A stretch of 64,000 nt of DNA from Silene conica. Its lineage: Eukaryota > Streptophyta > Magnoliopsida > Caryophyllales > Caryophyllaceae. The notes below the pieces were generated by a model. That model ran no database searches. It was not told the origin of the DNA and saw nothing but the letters and a program-made list of their open reading frames with translations. The translations under genes and the position numbers were made by a program. Below, in pieces: positions 46,101-56,746 of this stretch. The first letter of the stretch is position 1. Every line of letters starts with the position of its first letter. The DNA lies in the NCBI GenBank assembly GCA_029255685.2, contig CM055311.2, forward strand, positions 55,387,048-55,451,047. The letters are read 5' to 3'.

Positions 46101-49100
46101 TAGATTGTAAAAATGTTTCTGATTAGTTACTGAAGATTCAGTGAAAAGTATACCCTTGTTAGAGTTGATATCGTCTTTCTTATCTACTTATTGCAGAGAG
46201 TAATAGTTAATTTTAGGGTTAGGGTCACACCACGTGCTTAGAGGATGTTCAACTGGTGGCCTAGTGCTTTTCTTTTGGCCGCTTGACTGTTTAAAGATTA
46301 ATTAATCACTCATGGAGTCAGCATAAACAAAATGAGTGTTTTAGATTTGATTGCATGGAAGAGTTTTCTTCAAAATTAGAAATATCTTACCTAAGTAATG
46401 AGGATGTTTTCGGTGGGATGCTATAATAACTATAATTTGCTAATCTTCATAGGCTGATAAAATCTGAAGGTATTACAGATAATCTGAAGGTGTACCAAGT
46501 CTACCATAATTCTATGTACTGACCTGTAAATAACCCACAAATAACCCGGTTTTTCAACCCGAATCCGTAAAATACCCGAACACGTTTTGACCCTGTAAAT
46601 AACGAGTCAAAACCCGTTGTGCGTTGGTCAAGACAATATATCTTCTTCAAAATACACAATGTCTTATATGTATTGACTTGTATTTTCTTAAGGAAAGATA
46701 TGTATAGATGCGGTATGTATGTCACGTCATCACCTCAAAAGTGTGTGTCATAGTATCACTTACACCGTAGTACGTTTGAGCCGTATTCCAAGTCACCAAC
46801 TCACCACTCCATGACATCTCATCACCTCGGATCACATGCCACGTCATCACCTCGAAATGTGTGCCATGCTGTCACTTTCGTCGTAGTACGTCGAACCGCA
46901 TTCCACGTTAGGACTTCCACTTCATCACCTCAAACCACATACCATGTCATCACCATGAAGTGTGTGCCATGTCATCACTTCGAAATGTGTGTCATGTCGG
47001 ATTGCCGTCACTTTCCTATAGTGTTGTAATATTGAATATAATAAGCAAAAAAATGCATCCTGTTACTAATATCATATTAAGCTAGATAATTAGTAAAATT
47101 AAGAGTAACTATATGTTTATAATTTAAATTTAAGAAATTAAACATTTGTAAAAAGGCGTTAATCAAACCCGTTTTAACCCAAATCTCGACCCAAAACCCG
47201 ACTTGTAAAAACCCGTATTTTACAAACCCAAAATGGACTCGACCCGTATTTGACCCAAACCCCTAACCCTCCTGATCAACCCGTTTGACAGGTCTATGCG
47301 CACAAAAAGTGCTATACTTTTTACAAAGAAAGTTGTATTTTGAAGATAAATGACACTCAATTTGGATGTTATAGAAGGTTAACATCTTAAGTGTACGGAG
47401 CGAAGGGAGAGACATGCTTAAGTAGTTCAAGAAAAAAAATATGAAAATGCTCTGAGGCCTTGCCTCATGCATCCATGATTCCACGGTATTGTGGTATTTT
47501 CTAGCCTAAAGTGAGTTCACACCTAAAAAGTGCTCACGGAAGTATGGTGCATGATAAAACCCCATTATTCAGTGAGATGAAGATGCTTACTGAGGAGTTA
47601 GTGTCCATAATGCAGAGCTCATGTGCAGGTATTTGTGCCATTAGTCTCCATTGGCTGTCCAGTGTGTTCCACATATTCAACATCCTCTTTGAAAGCACCT
47701 TTAGGCACCGGGGTATTGGTATTGTTGTTTCTAAGATTCTTGTGAAACAGCTAGGGTGATGTTTGAGTTTTTATGGGCTTAATAGTTGCTACGTTTAGCT
47801 AAATGATTTAGGTGCTTAGCGACATGCTAAAGAGTAGCTCTTATTTTTGCAAGAGCCTATTTGTTAAAATTAAATCTTCAATGTAAATTTCTGTTTCACG
47901 TGTGCGATATTCTAGTAAATCTCTCTCCATACTAGTTTGGTCTTCGTACTTTTTGTTTTGAGTATTAATTTATCTTCTTTCTCTTTTCTTTACGTAACCA
48001 TTTTATAAAGGCTCGACTGCTAACCACTCTCAAAACCTGCCAACCCGCATGTCCATGGGTTCTAAAATCCTTGTGAGCCTGTGTGGCAGCCAGAAACCTG
48101 CATTTGGTCATCTCTAATGTAAGGCGCGAGACCAAAGTGCGCCCATTATGAAATCAATCTGCGGAGATTATTCAAATAAACATGGTCATTTCAAATTTTT
48201 TTTTTGGTGCAACAATATTCGCTTTTTTGTTTTAAAGAGGGCTAACACGTGTATAAGTGAAAATTAAGGACACGGATGAGAAGAGAAGTGTCAAACTAAA
48301 TTTTTTAGGAAACAAAATTATGGGATTCCATTGTAATGCGCCTCAAGTGTGCCTCACTAGCTGTGCCGGGTACAACTTAAATGCACCTTGTGGATCGCTT
48401 ACACCTCAAGCACCTTGAGTGGATTTGGCCTGTGCCTTCAGCGGGTTTCACGCCTATCTGTGTTTTTTGAAAACCAATTAATTTGGAAAAAACTGACTGT
48501 AGTTGGTTTGATTGGAGGTAAATATGGAAAGTAATATCTAAAAAGCTTTATGGAATTCATTTTTTTCCGTCACCTGGTTCCCGTTTTGCCAAGTTTTTCA
48601 TCGTCTGACAATATTATATTGTCTTATAAATTGTGCTACCCTTCACTTACACCCTATTTACTTGTTTTGCAGGAGCGGAAAAGTTAAAGCAAAGGGGACA
48701 ATTTACTTGTCAAATATACGCATGGTGTTTGTCGCAGCTAAGCCTGTTGGACATTTCTTTGCGTTTGATATGCCCCTGGTATGCAGGAGATTTCACTTTA
48801 TTATGTTCACTGCAGGTTATGGAATTTAAAACCTTCATTTTGCGAAATACTGAAATACCGGCATATGTTTCTAAGTTTTTGTCAGTTTTCATTGCAGTTT
48901 ATGTCCCTTCTCTTTTTCCTTTCAGCGTTCTGTCCTAGAGCTGCATTTCATGTGCTCACAGCTCAATATGTTCTTTGCGGGGATTGTTCTTACAAAGGCT
49001 ACCACTTGTTGGTGGCCAGTAATATTCCAACCACCAGTTTTTCTAACCACATATGTTTGGTTAGAAAATGCTGGGAAAAGTATGGACCACGCATAAAGAG

Positions 49101-52033
49101 GAAAATCCAAGAGAATAAATTAAGAATGGTTCCGTGGTTCTGCCGGAGCCTGTATCATGACATAACTTATATATAAAATAATAGGCTCACAAGTATATAA
49201 GTCTAAGGGAAGAATTTGACACATAACAACTTCACTCGCCAATTTACCAATCACTAAAAACTTATGAAGAACCTGTTTCAGCTGGAGAGGTTTCATGCAG
49301 CACAGCTCTCTCTGACTTGCATCTTTGAAACCTATGCCGCTAGATTTATCTCTGACGTATATGTATCATTTTGAAACATAGATATGACCATCTATTGACT
49401 AACCTAAATGCATGCTTGTAAAATGTTTACTAATTTGATACTCTGTTGTCGATATGATTCTTCTCGTTTTAGTTATTTGATTTAATATTAGTTTGGAAGT
49501 TCTATAAGTTCTCAGAAAGATCAGGAACATTTATCAGATAGAGCTTCTTAATTTTCTATAAGCACTGTTTTCCCTTTTCGGCTCATTCACTGGAAAATGG
49601 AAATTCATCATTTCCTTATTTGGCAAAATCAAACCCACAAGAATGTCCATATACCCCCAACTATTTATAACCCTCCTAATACTCGAATACTCTATCCCAA
49701 CCTATTTCCATCCATCACATTGACTGCCCTCTGCCTTCCCTGGTCACCGCCACCACACACCTCCAGTCGGCCAACCATCACCACCAGACCACCCTGATCA
49801 CCACCACAACCAGCAGTGTCAACACCCCAGACACCACCATGTCTACCACTCATCACGTCCCCCACCCACCATGTTGACCACCATCACACATTGTCTCCGA
49901 CTCTAAACCACCCAAAAAACTCCCACAACCTCTGAAAATCCTCCCCCACTCATGAAAATTCTAGATCAGGAGGACAGAAGATGGTCATGGGGTTGTTGAT
50001 ACCGATTTTAGGTGTGCGTTTCATTGGCGGTGTTGAAGGAGTGCCGGTCGCTAATTCTGGAGGATGTTATGATGGGGGTGGTACTTGTGGTGGTGACTAC
50101 AGGTTGCTCAGTTTGGATGTGTAAGAGACGAGGATATTTTGGTAGCTAGCCATGTTTTACCCACTTGCTTTAAACTTTGTGCCAAATAAATGTAGTGCAT
50201 ACCGCATTCCCGAAGAACGAGAGGGTCAATATATGTAAATTATCTGAAAGAAACTTATCAATATATGGCTATCATTTGATTGTATAATGTTTTCTCAAGT
50301 TACTACCTAGCTGTCTAGCTGAGCTCTATTTTCTTTTATTGTTGTTAGTTCGTCTTTCAATAGTTACGACTTAAGAACCCCAGTGTAGTGGCCACTGGCC
50401 ATTGGAAAACCATCTCTTTTGTGGATTCCAAAGATCTCATATAGTCAATTGAGTGCTATTGTGGCAGTGATTATCTCATGTCTGAGTAGGGGCTAGTGCT
50501 AGTTTTTAGTAGTCTTTGTAACTGTCGTACCAATCTTGATTCTACCTCTGTGCAGTTACATGTCCATGGTGAGAAGTTTAATCAGCCAATATTTCATTGC
50601 AATAATATCTCAGGATCTGTTGAGCCGGTGAGTTAACTTGAGTACCACTCGTTATTATTTCCAGAAATAGAAGTCTTGCTCGTTTTCACACTTACTATTA
50701 TCGGGTTCTGTACGTAGTAAAGAAAATTGGTTTGCTAAAATAATTGTGCTTCTTTAATTTGTATTATGAAGTAGAAGTCATTGATGAAATTGTCAACGCA
50801 ATTTTCATTGGTCACTTTCCGACCTGAGGTTGTGTACATTTTACACCCTTACCCCGCCTGTGGGAGAGCCCTCAAGATTTTGAGATACTGTTGTTGAAAA
50901 CTCTCTCTTGCTGCAGAAAGTATTGAAACTTCTGGATGTGCAGGTTGTTCCTGAAACCGAGAATAGGGCTCTATACTCGACCCATCTGTTCAAGATTTTG
51001 TTCAAGGATGGTGGTTGTGGTACCTTTGTACCCTTGTTCTTCAATTTGATGAACTCGGTAAGGCAGTATAATCAACAGGTTGCTCCCTCCTCAGAGCCCC
51101 GGATTGATCCATTGCGTGCTGCCCAAACCCCTGTGGACGACATGATGAGACACGCGTAAGTATATCATGCTTATTTTCTTTATGACTAATATTCTCTCCG
51201 TCTTACATCAAACTTCGTGTGTGTGGACCTTCAAGAATGCATTTTAACCATAAATATTTACAATTTTATTGAGTTCCTTTTGTTGAGATTAATTTCTGAA
51301 AGATGCTCTCGTAAATGTAAATATTTTTGTAATAGAGTCGAAGGTCTGAAACTTTGACGTGAAAAAGAAAACTGGAGAGTGAGTATCTAGGTAGCACGGA
51401 CACTTCTCGTAATGAGTCGTATCATGTCCGACACTCCACTCCACGGACACACGCCGATATGTCGACGCCTATAAAGCCGTGTCTAACTTTCTACATCTAT
51501 TTGGGCACGTGTCTGACGTGTGTCCATGGTATTTGAGCCGTGTCCATCGCATATCCACGGTATTTGGTCATCATTCGGGGTGAATGATGTTCTTCAGACG
51601 AGAAATGTGCTATCGAAAGAGATTAATTAGAATATTGGTTCGGATGAGAAATGAAAATGAGTTATTATCAAGGGCAAATTTTACCTTCACTTATTTAAAA
51701 TTAGTATCAAATACTTTTACAAAAATAAAATCAAACATTTATAACTATAAAATGTATTTTATTAAATTTAAATAACGTGTCCCGTGGCCTAAATTTCATG
51801 ATATGGCGTGTCATGTGTCGTGTCATGTCCGTGTCCGTTTTGGTGCTACCTAGGTGAGTATAAATGTATAAATGTATAATATTGAGTGTATGCGATTGAA
51901 AATGTTGCATCTTGAATGATCCAGATATGTTGATCCAAATGACCCGACAAAGATCTTCCTACAGCAGCCAACACCTGAGTCGAATCTGAGGCGACGTACA
52001 TATCACTCCCAGCCTGGGGACAATGCCATCTGA
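40141..52033 (+). CDS. GRAM-domain / WBP2-like protein (5 exons)
   Basis: Exons: 40141-40250, 48673-48778, 50556-50627, 50944-51155, 51925-52033. All junctions are GT/AG, phases agree, and the product is 202 residues, like the ~207-residue Arabidopsis At5g11680 family. The N-terminus is MAQNPQLFPNGMPVPFYAEL, then DGVEFEVDKIPG, KAKGTIYLSNIRMVFVA and FAFDMPL (GRAM fold), HGEKFNQPIFHCNNISGSVEP, RALYSTHLFKILFKDGGCGT, and the C-terminal AAQTPVDDMMRHAYVDPNDP tail. The family is related to animal WBP2 and fungal UPF0664; GRAM domains bind lipids or proteins, and the plant role is not established. The animal PPxY motifs are absent. Intron 1 is 8.4 kb and holds a 5.2 kb retrotransposon in antisense orientation, so correct splicing must cross it. 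Exon 2 starts GSGKVKAKG, shorter than the usual GAQGGHVKAKG. Confidence 0.92.
40825..41125 (-). repeat. Chromovirus 3' LTR (301 bp)
   Basis: On the minus strand it begins TGATATGAG and ends ACTCTATCA. It is identical to 45735-46035. The flanking duplication TATGC is at 40820-40824. Confidence 0.95.
41155..43773 (-). CDS. Chromovirus Pol: RT, RNase H, integrase, chromodomain
   Basis: The frame is open for 872 codons, though its first ~20 codons (MEWLGIVRVHIHHP) are not Pol-like and merely precede the frame junction. Pol homology starts at VDYRELNKNT. Reverse transcriptase shows the catalytic LVFFDDILIYS; RNase H shows FTVETDASDVGMGAVLSQ; integrase has its HHCC finger (HSGV...CGVCQRC), the core DISMDFIEGLP and YHPQTDGQTEVVNR, and a GPF/Y-like end (YGPFPIITRV). 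The C-terminus has a chromodomain (LIQWSNSASEDATWE), expected to target integration to heterochromatin marks. The upstream Gag-Pro frame ends in a stop at 43691 and this frame is offset from it, so the polyprotein is not continuous. Confidence 0.9.
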   Translation of the reverse strand: MEWLGIVRVHIHHPLCWLKKKMVLVDYRELNKNTVKDKFPIPIIEELLDELNGSTMFSKIDLRSGYWQIRMHPPDVEKTAFRTHEGHYEFLVMPFGLTNAPSTFQHLMNTIFKPYLRKFILVFFDDILIYSKTLEEHLSHLRLTFDILRKATLFAKMSKCVFGTPEVEYLGHVISEKGVATDPSKIKAMVAWPEPTNVKELRGFLGLTGYYRKFIRWYGIMSKPLTNLLKKNAFFWSPEAAKAFQTLKQAMSTAPVLTLPDFDKEFTVETDASDVGMGAVLSQDGHPIAFISKAFSVRSKSLSTYEKELMVVIHAVEKWRPYLIRRHFVIKTDHFSLKYLMEQKITTPFQSKCLPKLMGLDYEIKYRKGVENGAADALSRVTSSELMAIMVSHLQTDLLTLIQKSWETDTDLQALIQEVKNGTGPAKYTWSDEELKRKGRLVVGNDEDLRKKIITLLHDTPLGGHSGVQATTKRIKGLFYWKHQQRDVRNYIRQCGVCQRCKPILRQPAGLLQPLPIPEAIWMDISMDFIEGLPKSQGKDTILVVVDRLSKYAHFLLLTHPFTATNVAQVFLDQVFRLHGMPKTIVSDRDKIFVSNFWQELFRLQQVDLLMSTAYHPQTDGQTEVVNRCLEAYLRCMTSEHPKEWAKWISLAEWWYNTSFHSAAQKTPYEIVYGQDPAIHIPYVIGDSRVEAVNRSLAAREDCIKMLKFHLKRAQDRMKKQADGKRKDKELAVGDLVYVKLQPYRQHSVASRTCAKISPKFYGPFPIITRVGQVAYKLELPSQAKVHPVFHISLLRKHEGPIPIIRSLPEVDELHHIRAEPMKVLERKLVKKGISGVVYVLIQWSNSASEDATWEAYDDIKKRFPEFNLDNT
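43691..45703 (-). CDS. Chromovirus Gag-protease with start of reverse transcriptase
   Basis: This frame encodes 670 codons from MAPKVTQNSE. A coiled coil covers about residues 15-100. The retrotransposon Gag domain spans about 110-270 (RVDFPKFNGDNVLGWVYKCD, then LRQKGTVEQYQEQF). The zinc knuckle is CFTCNEKWSPNHRC near 330. The aspartic protease shows LIDSGSTHNFLD, followed by the linker PTELPPHRKHDHRIPL, and the frame enters reverse transcriptase at NGVVRHSQSPYSSPIVLVKKK. It stops at TAG (43691-43693) after DGTCRL, about where relatives continue without a break into VDYREL. The A9 run just before lies at 43712-43720. Confidence 0.9.
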   Translation of the reverse strand: MAPKVTQNSENSVEDVAMEEKFKNMGETMVNLEANLGEFVRIHNQDKADLNAAIQLQQQGLNDKIDRMNTRIEQVLGQLVEMSTRVVNLEKDSGSSNQFGGRNSGNFANPNSNFSRFSRVDFPKFNGDNVLGWVYKCDQFFEVDSTSENIKVKMVSIHLEGKALLWHQSLMKTREFGNWPSWKDYKSAAIARFGTNSFDDPVAEIMNLRQKGTVEQYQEQFDGLLNRTDLSEKQALSCFLKGLDFDIQNTVRMHKPQTLMDAFALAKLQEATISSFIKKSKPLLDKPLSKPLSEQHLQNRFIRPPSSFSNQKPNVNQKVVAARLSEKEVAERRAKNLCFTCNEKWSPNHRCKAQLHSIEFIAMMDGGVDEGELVVEQGSEGQQCEETVEVPPLISLNAINGNSTYQTMRVTGKVRGNPLHILIDSGSTHNFLDVGAAKKLGCKTKATCPLVVSVANGETIISKSMCRQFKWELQGHEFSTDVMLVPLGGCEMVLGIQWLTSLGPVLWDFRQLRMEFKVQGRKHVLRGSKAATTLQWMEGKQMHSTLCKLSAFGLNHAQCFAIKACPIVEVAATHGKQVFFPEIQQLLHDYEDIFVEPTELPPHRKHDHRIPLKEGVSPINVRPYRYPVVQKDAIEKIVQEMLENGVVRHSQSPYSSPIVLVKKKDGTCRL
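45722..45733 (-). other. Primer binding site of the chromovirus
   Basis: On the minus strand it reads TGGTATCAGAGA, complementary to the initiator Met tRNA 3' end, one base inside the 5' LTR. Confidence 0.85.
45735..46035 (-). repeat. Chromovirus 5' LTR (301 bp)
   Basis: It is identical to 40825-41125. The flanking duplication TATGC is at 46036-46040. Confidence 0.95.
46500..47280. repeat. CACGTCATCACC array copy 2 with flanking ACCCG-rich DNA (GRAM intron 1)
   Basis: The block 46720-47020 repeats the array type seen at 39129-39470 (CCACGTCATCACCTCGAA, GTGTGCCATG, ACGTCGAACC). It is flanked at 46530-46620 and 47160-47280 by degenerate AACCCG/ACCCGT motifs, which also lie beside the first copy at 39870-39910. 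The recurring combination suggests one dispersed element family. Confidence 0.5.
47281..48672 (+). other. Remainder of GRAM intron 1
   Basis: I see no assignable gene. An open frame at 47511-47759 does not resemble a known family, and there is no splice evidence tying it to the host gene. The acceptor TTTTGCAG at 48665-48672 ends the intron. Confidence 0.5.
49600..50220. repeat. CCACC / GGTGG low-complexity block in GRAM intron 2
   Basis: A C/A-rich stretch (CACCACCAGACCACC-like, about 49740-49930) is followed by a G/T-rich stretch (about 50030-50110), the same composition as in PEX6 intron 7 and the LARD LTRs. It may be part of a non-autonomous element; ends are not resolved. Confidence 0.4.
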
Positions 52034-53531
52034 GTTCTAACTTGGTCACACTGAATTATACGGGATTTACAAGCCTTGATGCTGTGTTTATGTGTTAATA
52101 TACGCTTGCTTTTCTAACTTGGTCAGACCGAAATATATGGGAATTGCTCGGTGGTGATGTGTTTACCTTAGTACCCTTGCTTTTATTGGTATCACTTTTT
52201 TTTGCTTTTCTTCGAGTACGTGGGACTGGTTTACAGATTTCAGGGTCCTAGCTGTGCGTTACTCATAGACCATAGCCTTTGTATATGCTTGCTTAACTTA
52301 TGTACCTCCTCAAATGTTCACTTTGAATAAATCAAGGCACTTGGCGTTTCATTAATAGGTAGTAACTCTAACTCGCCACATTTTACTTACTTTATTGTTT
52401 GATATAGATTTTGAAGGCATTGTAGCTATACCCGTTAGTTGTCAAAGTGATTAAAATGAACATTAGTTGGAAAGCTTCCCGTTAGGATCATATGCAAAAT
52501 ATATATCTAAGTTGATTAAATAGCCAAAATAAATTGAATCATTGATGATAGAATTGCGTGATTGCTGTAACTGATCATCGATGAAGTATTAGTGCTTTTA
52601 GCATAAAGAGTTTGTCATTCGATAGTGTAGATACCTCGTTTTTGTACCATTTGCCAACCATTCAATGGTGATTGAGTCACATGTTTAATATACGAAGTGT
52701 ACCATTACATTAATTTGTTAATAAATGATTGATTGTTCAAACGGTCGTGTCAATCCCTTTGTTGTCATCTATGTGTCGATATAGTTGTTTTGATAGTAGT
52801 TAGAGTGCATTTGAAGTCCATATTAAAAATCGTCTTCATTTGCTAAAACAATTTCCATTATACGAAAAATTGTATCAAATCTGAGTCAGGAAATTTCTAG
52901 AACTCTTAAAAAATATCTGAAATAATTTTTTATCTCGAGAATATCATGTTTTGCGGAGTATGCAAGTCGATTCCTTCCCAAACTCCCAAAAACGCGTAAA
53001 AAAAAATCTGACCGAAGAGACATACTTCCGAGTAAAGATGACAATGGGTAGGATCTGGACTGGATTCTATAGGATCCAGATCCAGATCCCTTTTAAAATG
53101 ATATATCCAAATCCTACCCTTATCCTTAGGGTCCAGAATTTGTAGATCCATATCCGTATCCTAAGGATCTGGGTAAAATTCAGATCCGTCAATCTCTAAC
53201 AAAGTAACAATACGTTCAAATGAAACCGTCACCAAGTCACTACTATACACTATTTCACGTTTACTTGTCAATTAAAAACGATGTTTTAGTTGAATTACCC
53301 TCTATTAGTTTCGCCGGTTTAAAAATCATAGTCCAAAGAACCAAAAAGAGTTGTACAAAGTGTTAAAAAGTGTTATAACAACTTACAAATAAAGTTTACA
53401 AACCACAAAATAATTGTAAGTCCAACAATTCATAATAAAACAAATTGTTCAAACAAACTAAACACTAATACTTGATTCCTTGTCTTCATGATCTACCTTG
53501 AAAGGTTGAATCTATCCAAAAATTACCCTAA
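52034..53531. other. Downstream of the GRAM gene
   Basis: The first few hundred bases are probably 3' UTR. At 53035-53200 lies a patch of repeated GGATCC/AGATCC motifs; a second such patch is at 57800-57915, beyond the Helitron. No gene is seen. Confidence 0.4.
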
Positions 53532-53575
53532 TCAATATATATAATTAAAGGAGGCTTTTTTCTAAGCATATGGTA

Positions 53576-54485
53576 GTCTCCAACTTTTACAAAACACTAT
53601 TACATAAAATTAATTAATTACAATTTTCCAATTAGAAATAGAAAATAATAGATTATTTAAAATTTTCCTATTTGAATTAGGAATACAATTTTCCTATTAA
53701 AAATAGGAAATAAATTAATTATCTACAATTTTTTAATATTATGAAAGTATCCATTAATATTCGTTCACTTATTATTAAATTAGAAAAAAATCTTGAATAC
53801 TTTTAATATTCATTTTTATATTAAATGTTAAATATGATAATTCACAACATAAAATGTTTGTAAAATATTAACAATATAAAAGTTTGTAAGAATGTAAAAA
53901 ATAGAGGCCAAAAGGCCCTCGGCCGAGCTGGGTTGTGACAAATGTGCATACATAATACGTACTACATGAAATTACTCATGTAAAGAACAAAATAAACGCT
54001 GAAAATGCCCCCTACATCTTTTATTCCGTCTCCAACTTTTACAAAACATTATTATATAAAATTAGTTAATTACAATTTTTCAATTAGAAATAAAAAATAA
54101 AAAATTATTTAAAATTTTCCTATTAGAATTAGGAATATAATTTTCCTATTAAAAATAGGAAATAAATTAATTATCTACGATTTATTAATATTATGAAAAT
54201 ATCCATTAATATTCGTTCACTTATTATTAAATTAGAAAAAAAACCTTTGATATACTTTTAATATTCATTTTTATATGAAGTGTTAAATATGATAATTCAC
54301 AATATAAAATATTTGTAAAATATTAACAATATAAAAATTTGTAAGAATGTAAAAAACAGAGGCATTATTAGAAGGCCAAAAGGCCCTCGGCCTACCTGGG
54401 TTGTGACAAATGTGTATACATAATACGTATTACATGGAATTACTCATGTAAAGAACATAATAAACGCTGAAATGTCCCCTACATC
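53576..54485 (+). repeat. 452-bp tandem duplication
   Basis: The segment beginning GTCTCCAACTTTTACAAAAC at 53576 recurs at 54028, an offset of 452 bases. Both copies end with AAATAAACGCTGAAA / CCCCTACATCTTTT-like sequence. The copies differ by scattered substitutions and small indels, including a short insertion in the second (ATTATTAGA, about 54363). Confidence 0.85.
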
Positions 54486-56090
54486 TTTTGCTAATTCGAA
54501 TGTCATGTTCAAATATGCAAAATACCCAGTTTATTCTGTAAAAGACATATATTTCTCCTACTAATTTTAGAGTTATTTCCTTCCCTACACACTTTAACTT
54601 TTATAGATAATTTATTATTATATTATTTATATCCATTTTTTTATTTTATAAAGTATATAAAAGTATATTAATCCAAACTTAAATACTTTATTTACAAAAT
54701 TATTGATCAGTATAAAGTTTGATATCCATTTTTTAAGGAGTATTAAAAACGTAAAGATAGTTGATGCTAATTTGTGGAAATGATATATCATATTATGAGA
54801 AATGAGTAAGTGTCTTTAATATTGTGCGATTGTTTTACAACTTGAAGTAAAAATGGTGCCAAAAGTGATAAAATAGATTCAGATGAGAGTTAAAGATAAA
54901 TTAGGTACACTTATCATAAAAATATGTATAAGGTTAGAGAGTCACTTTAAGCAACGATCAACATTAAAATAAAAGTCATGAAAAACACATAAAAGGGTAC
55001 TATTCAATTATATATATGGACCAAACTAATTATGACAAATTTACAGGCATAAAAACGGTACTATTCAATTATATGGACCAAACTGATTATTGTTATGCTA
55101 TACCATTTTATTTTATTTGTGTAAATTGAGCACATTATTACTATAATTAGGGAGAGATACAGATTGGGAAGGATGAGACATATTATTATTCATACATAAT
55201 ATGATGTTATAAACAACCTTAGGCAAAAACATAAAAAAAAAAAAAAATTGAAAAAAAAAAAATTAAACCTAGAAGGGGGTCACGCACTTACCAACTCTTC
55301 TCTACTTCTCTACTGCATTAATATTTTCATTATAGTTTATGACAATTATGTCCTATTAAGAAAAACAAAAATTGATTATACTACTTCATACAATTTGTAA
55401 TTTTTCGCCAACATATTTGAACTTGCTTACATTAATATATTTAATAAGAATATTTATTATAATGTCGATAAAAATAGAGTTTTATCTTTAACTTAGAGAT
55501 AAAAAAAGCTCATTTTTTTAAAAAATATACTAATTAAAGGTTATAATGTAAAATAGGAAATTACACCTCAGTCTTCTATTTCAATATGTCAACATACAAT
55601 CAGCACTCAAAATAACACATTTGGTCTTCAAATGGTGTAAAAATTCTCAAAATGCTAAAAAAATGATCAATCTGCCGTTATCAAACTAAACTTTGAATTT
55701 TAGAGTTAATTTCAATGTAGGTGTAGAGGGGATGGATGCATGATGGGTGAAAACTTTGAATTTTAGACAGTTTTATTTGTGAATCGAACGATTTTAGTAG
55801 TGGGTTAAGGGTTGTTTCGAGTGGGAATGTGGATAATTGCGGCGAGTTGGTCGATTAAATTTTATCCTTACTAGATTTATAAAAAGGACCATAATTATAA
55901 GATAAAATTTAGAGTAAAAAAGATAATAAAAGTAAGATGGAGGGAGTTATGCAAAATGAAATGAATCGCAAACTTCGTGTCTGTATATAATATTAAAACT
56001 TATTTAATTTACCTTCATAGTACTCGAACACTTTGTTTGAGTATCAGAAATGGAGGCAGTGAGATGGGATGGGAGAACTTGGAAGGGAAA
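54486..56090. other. AT-rich Helitron interior
   Basis: No coding sequence is seen. Two ~20-bp units (GTACTATTCAATTATAT near 55000 and 55060) and an A-rich tract at 55226-55262 are the only repeats noted. Confidence 0.4.
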
Positions 56091-56099
56091 AGAGTAGGG

Positions 56100-56100
<1 letters not shown>

Positions 56101-56131
<31 letters not shown>

Positions 56132-56149
56132 GGGGGGGGGGGGGGGGGG
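56101..56149. repeat. GA microsatellite followed by a poly-G run
   Basis: GA dinucleotides run from about 56098 to 56130, followed by a run of about 19 G to 56149. Poly-G of this length is prone to length variation and sequencing error. Confidence 0.9.
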
Positions 56150-56150
56150 A

Positions 56151-56746
56151 ATGAAGATTGTTTCTTGAATTTTTCTTTGTTGAAAGAGAAATAAATTGTC
56201 TTCGATAAGGGCGACGAGGATCCAGTTGAAGTAAGGGATTGGTGTTTTATGGAGCAGAATGCGATTTAAAATTTCTTAGGCGTCAAAACATGTAGCAAGG
56301 TAGTGGTAGTTGATTGAAGGTTGTTTCAAGTAGTAAAGACTAATTAGGTGGCCTCGATGTTCTATTTTGCGGGTAGATTTGGATGGGGGGAGTATACATT
56401 ATATTGGTGGAGGGTGTTAGGTTTGCTAATGATACTGATCAAGAATTTATGAAGATTGTTTCTTGAATTTTTTTTTGTTGAAAGAGAAATAAATTGTCTT
56501 CGATAAGGGCGACGAGGATCCAGTTGAAGTAAGGGATTGGTGTTTTATGGAGCAGAATGCGATTTAAAATTTCTTATGCGTCAAAACATGTAGCAAGGTA
56601 GTGGTAGTTGATTGAAGGTTGTTTCAAGTAGTAAAGACTAATTAGGTGGCCTCGATGTTCTATTTTGCAGGTAGATTTGGATGGGGGGAGTATACATTAT
56701 ATTGGTGGAGGGTGTTAGGTTTGCTAATGATACTGATCAAGAATTT
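56151..56746 (+). repeat. 298-bp tandem duplication
   Basis: The segment starting ATGAAGATTGTTTCTTGAAT at 56151 is repeated at 56449. The copies differ at only a few positions (for example TTAGGCGTC against TTATGCGTC and TTGCGGGT against TTGCAGGT), so the duplication is recent. Confidence 0.9.

Noticed and set aside
47511..47759. 82-codon open frame in GRAM intron 1
   Set aside because: It has no recognisable family, is not needed for the host protein, and lacks matching splice sites.
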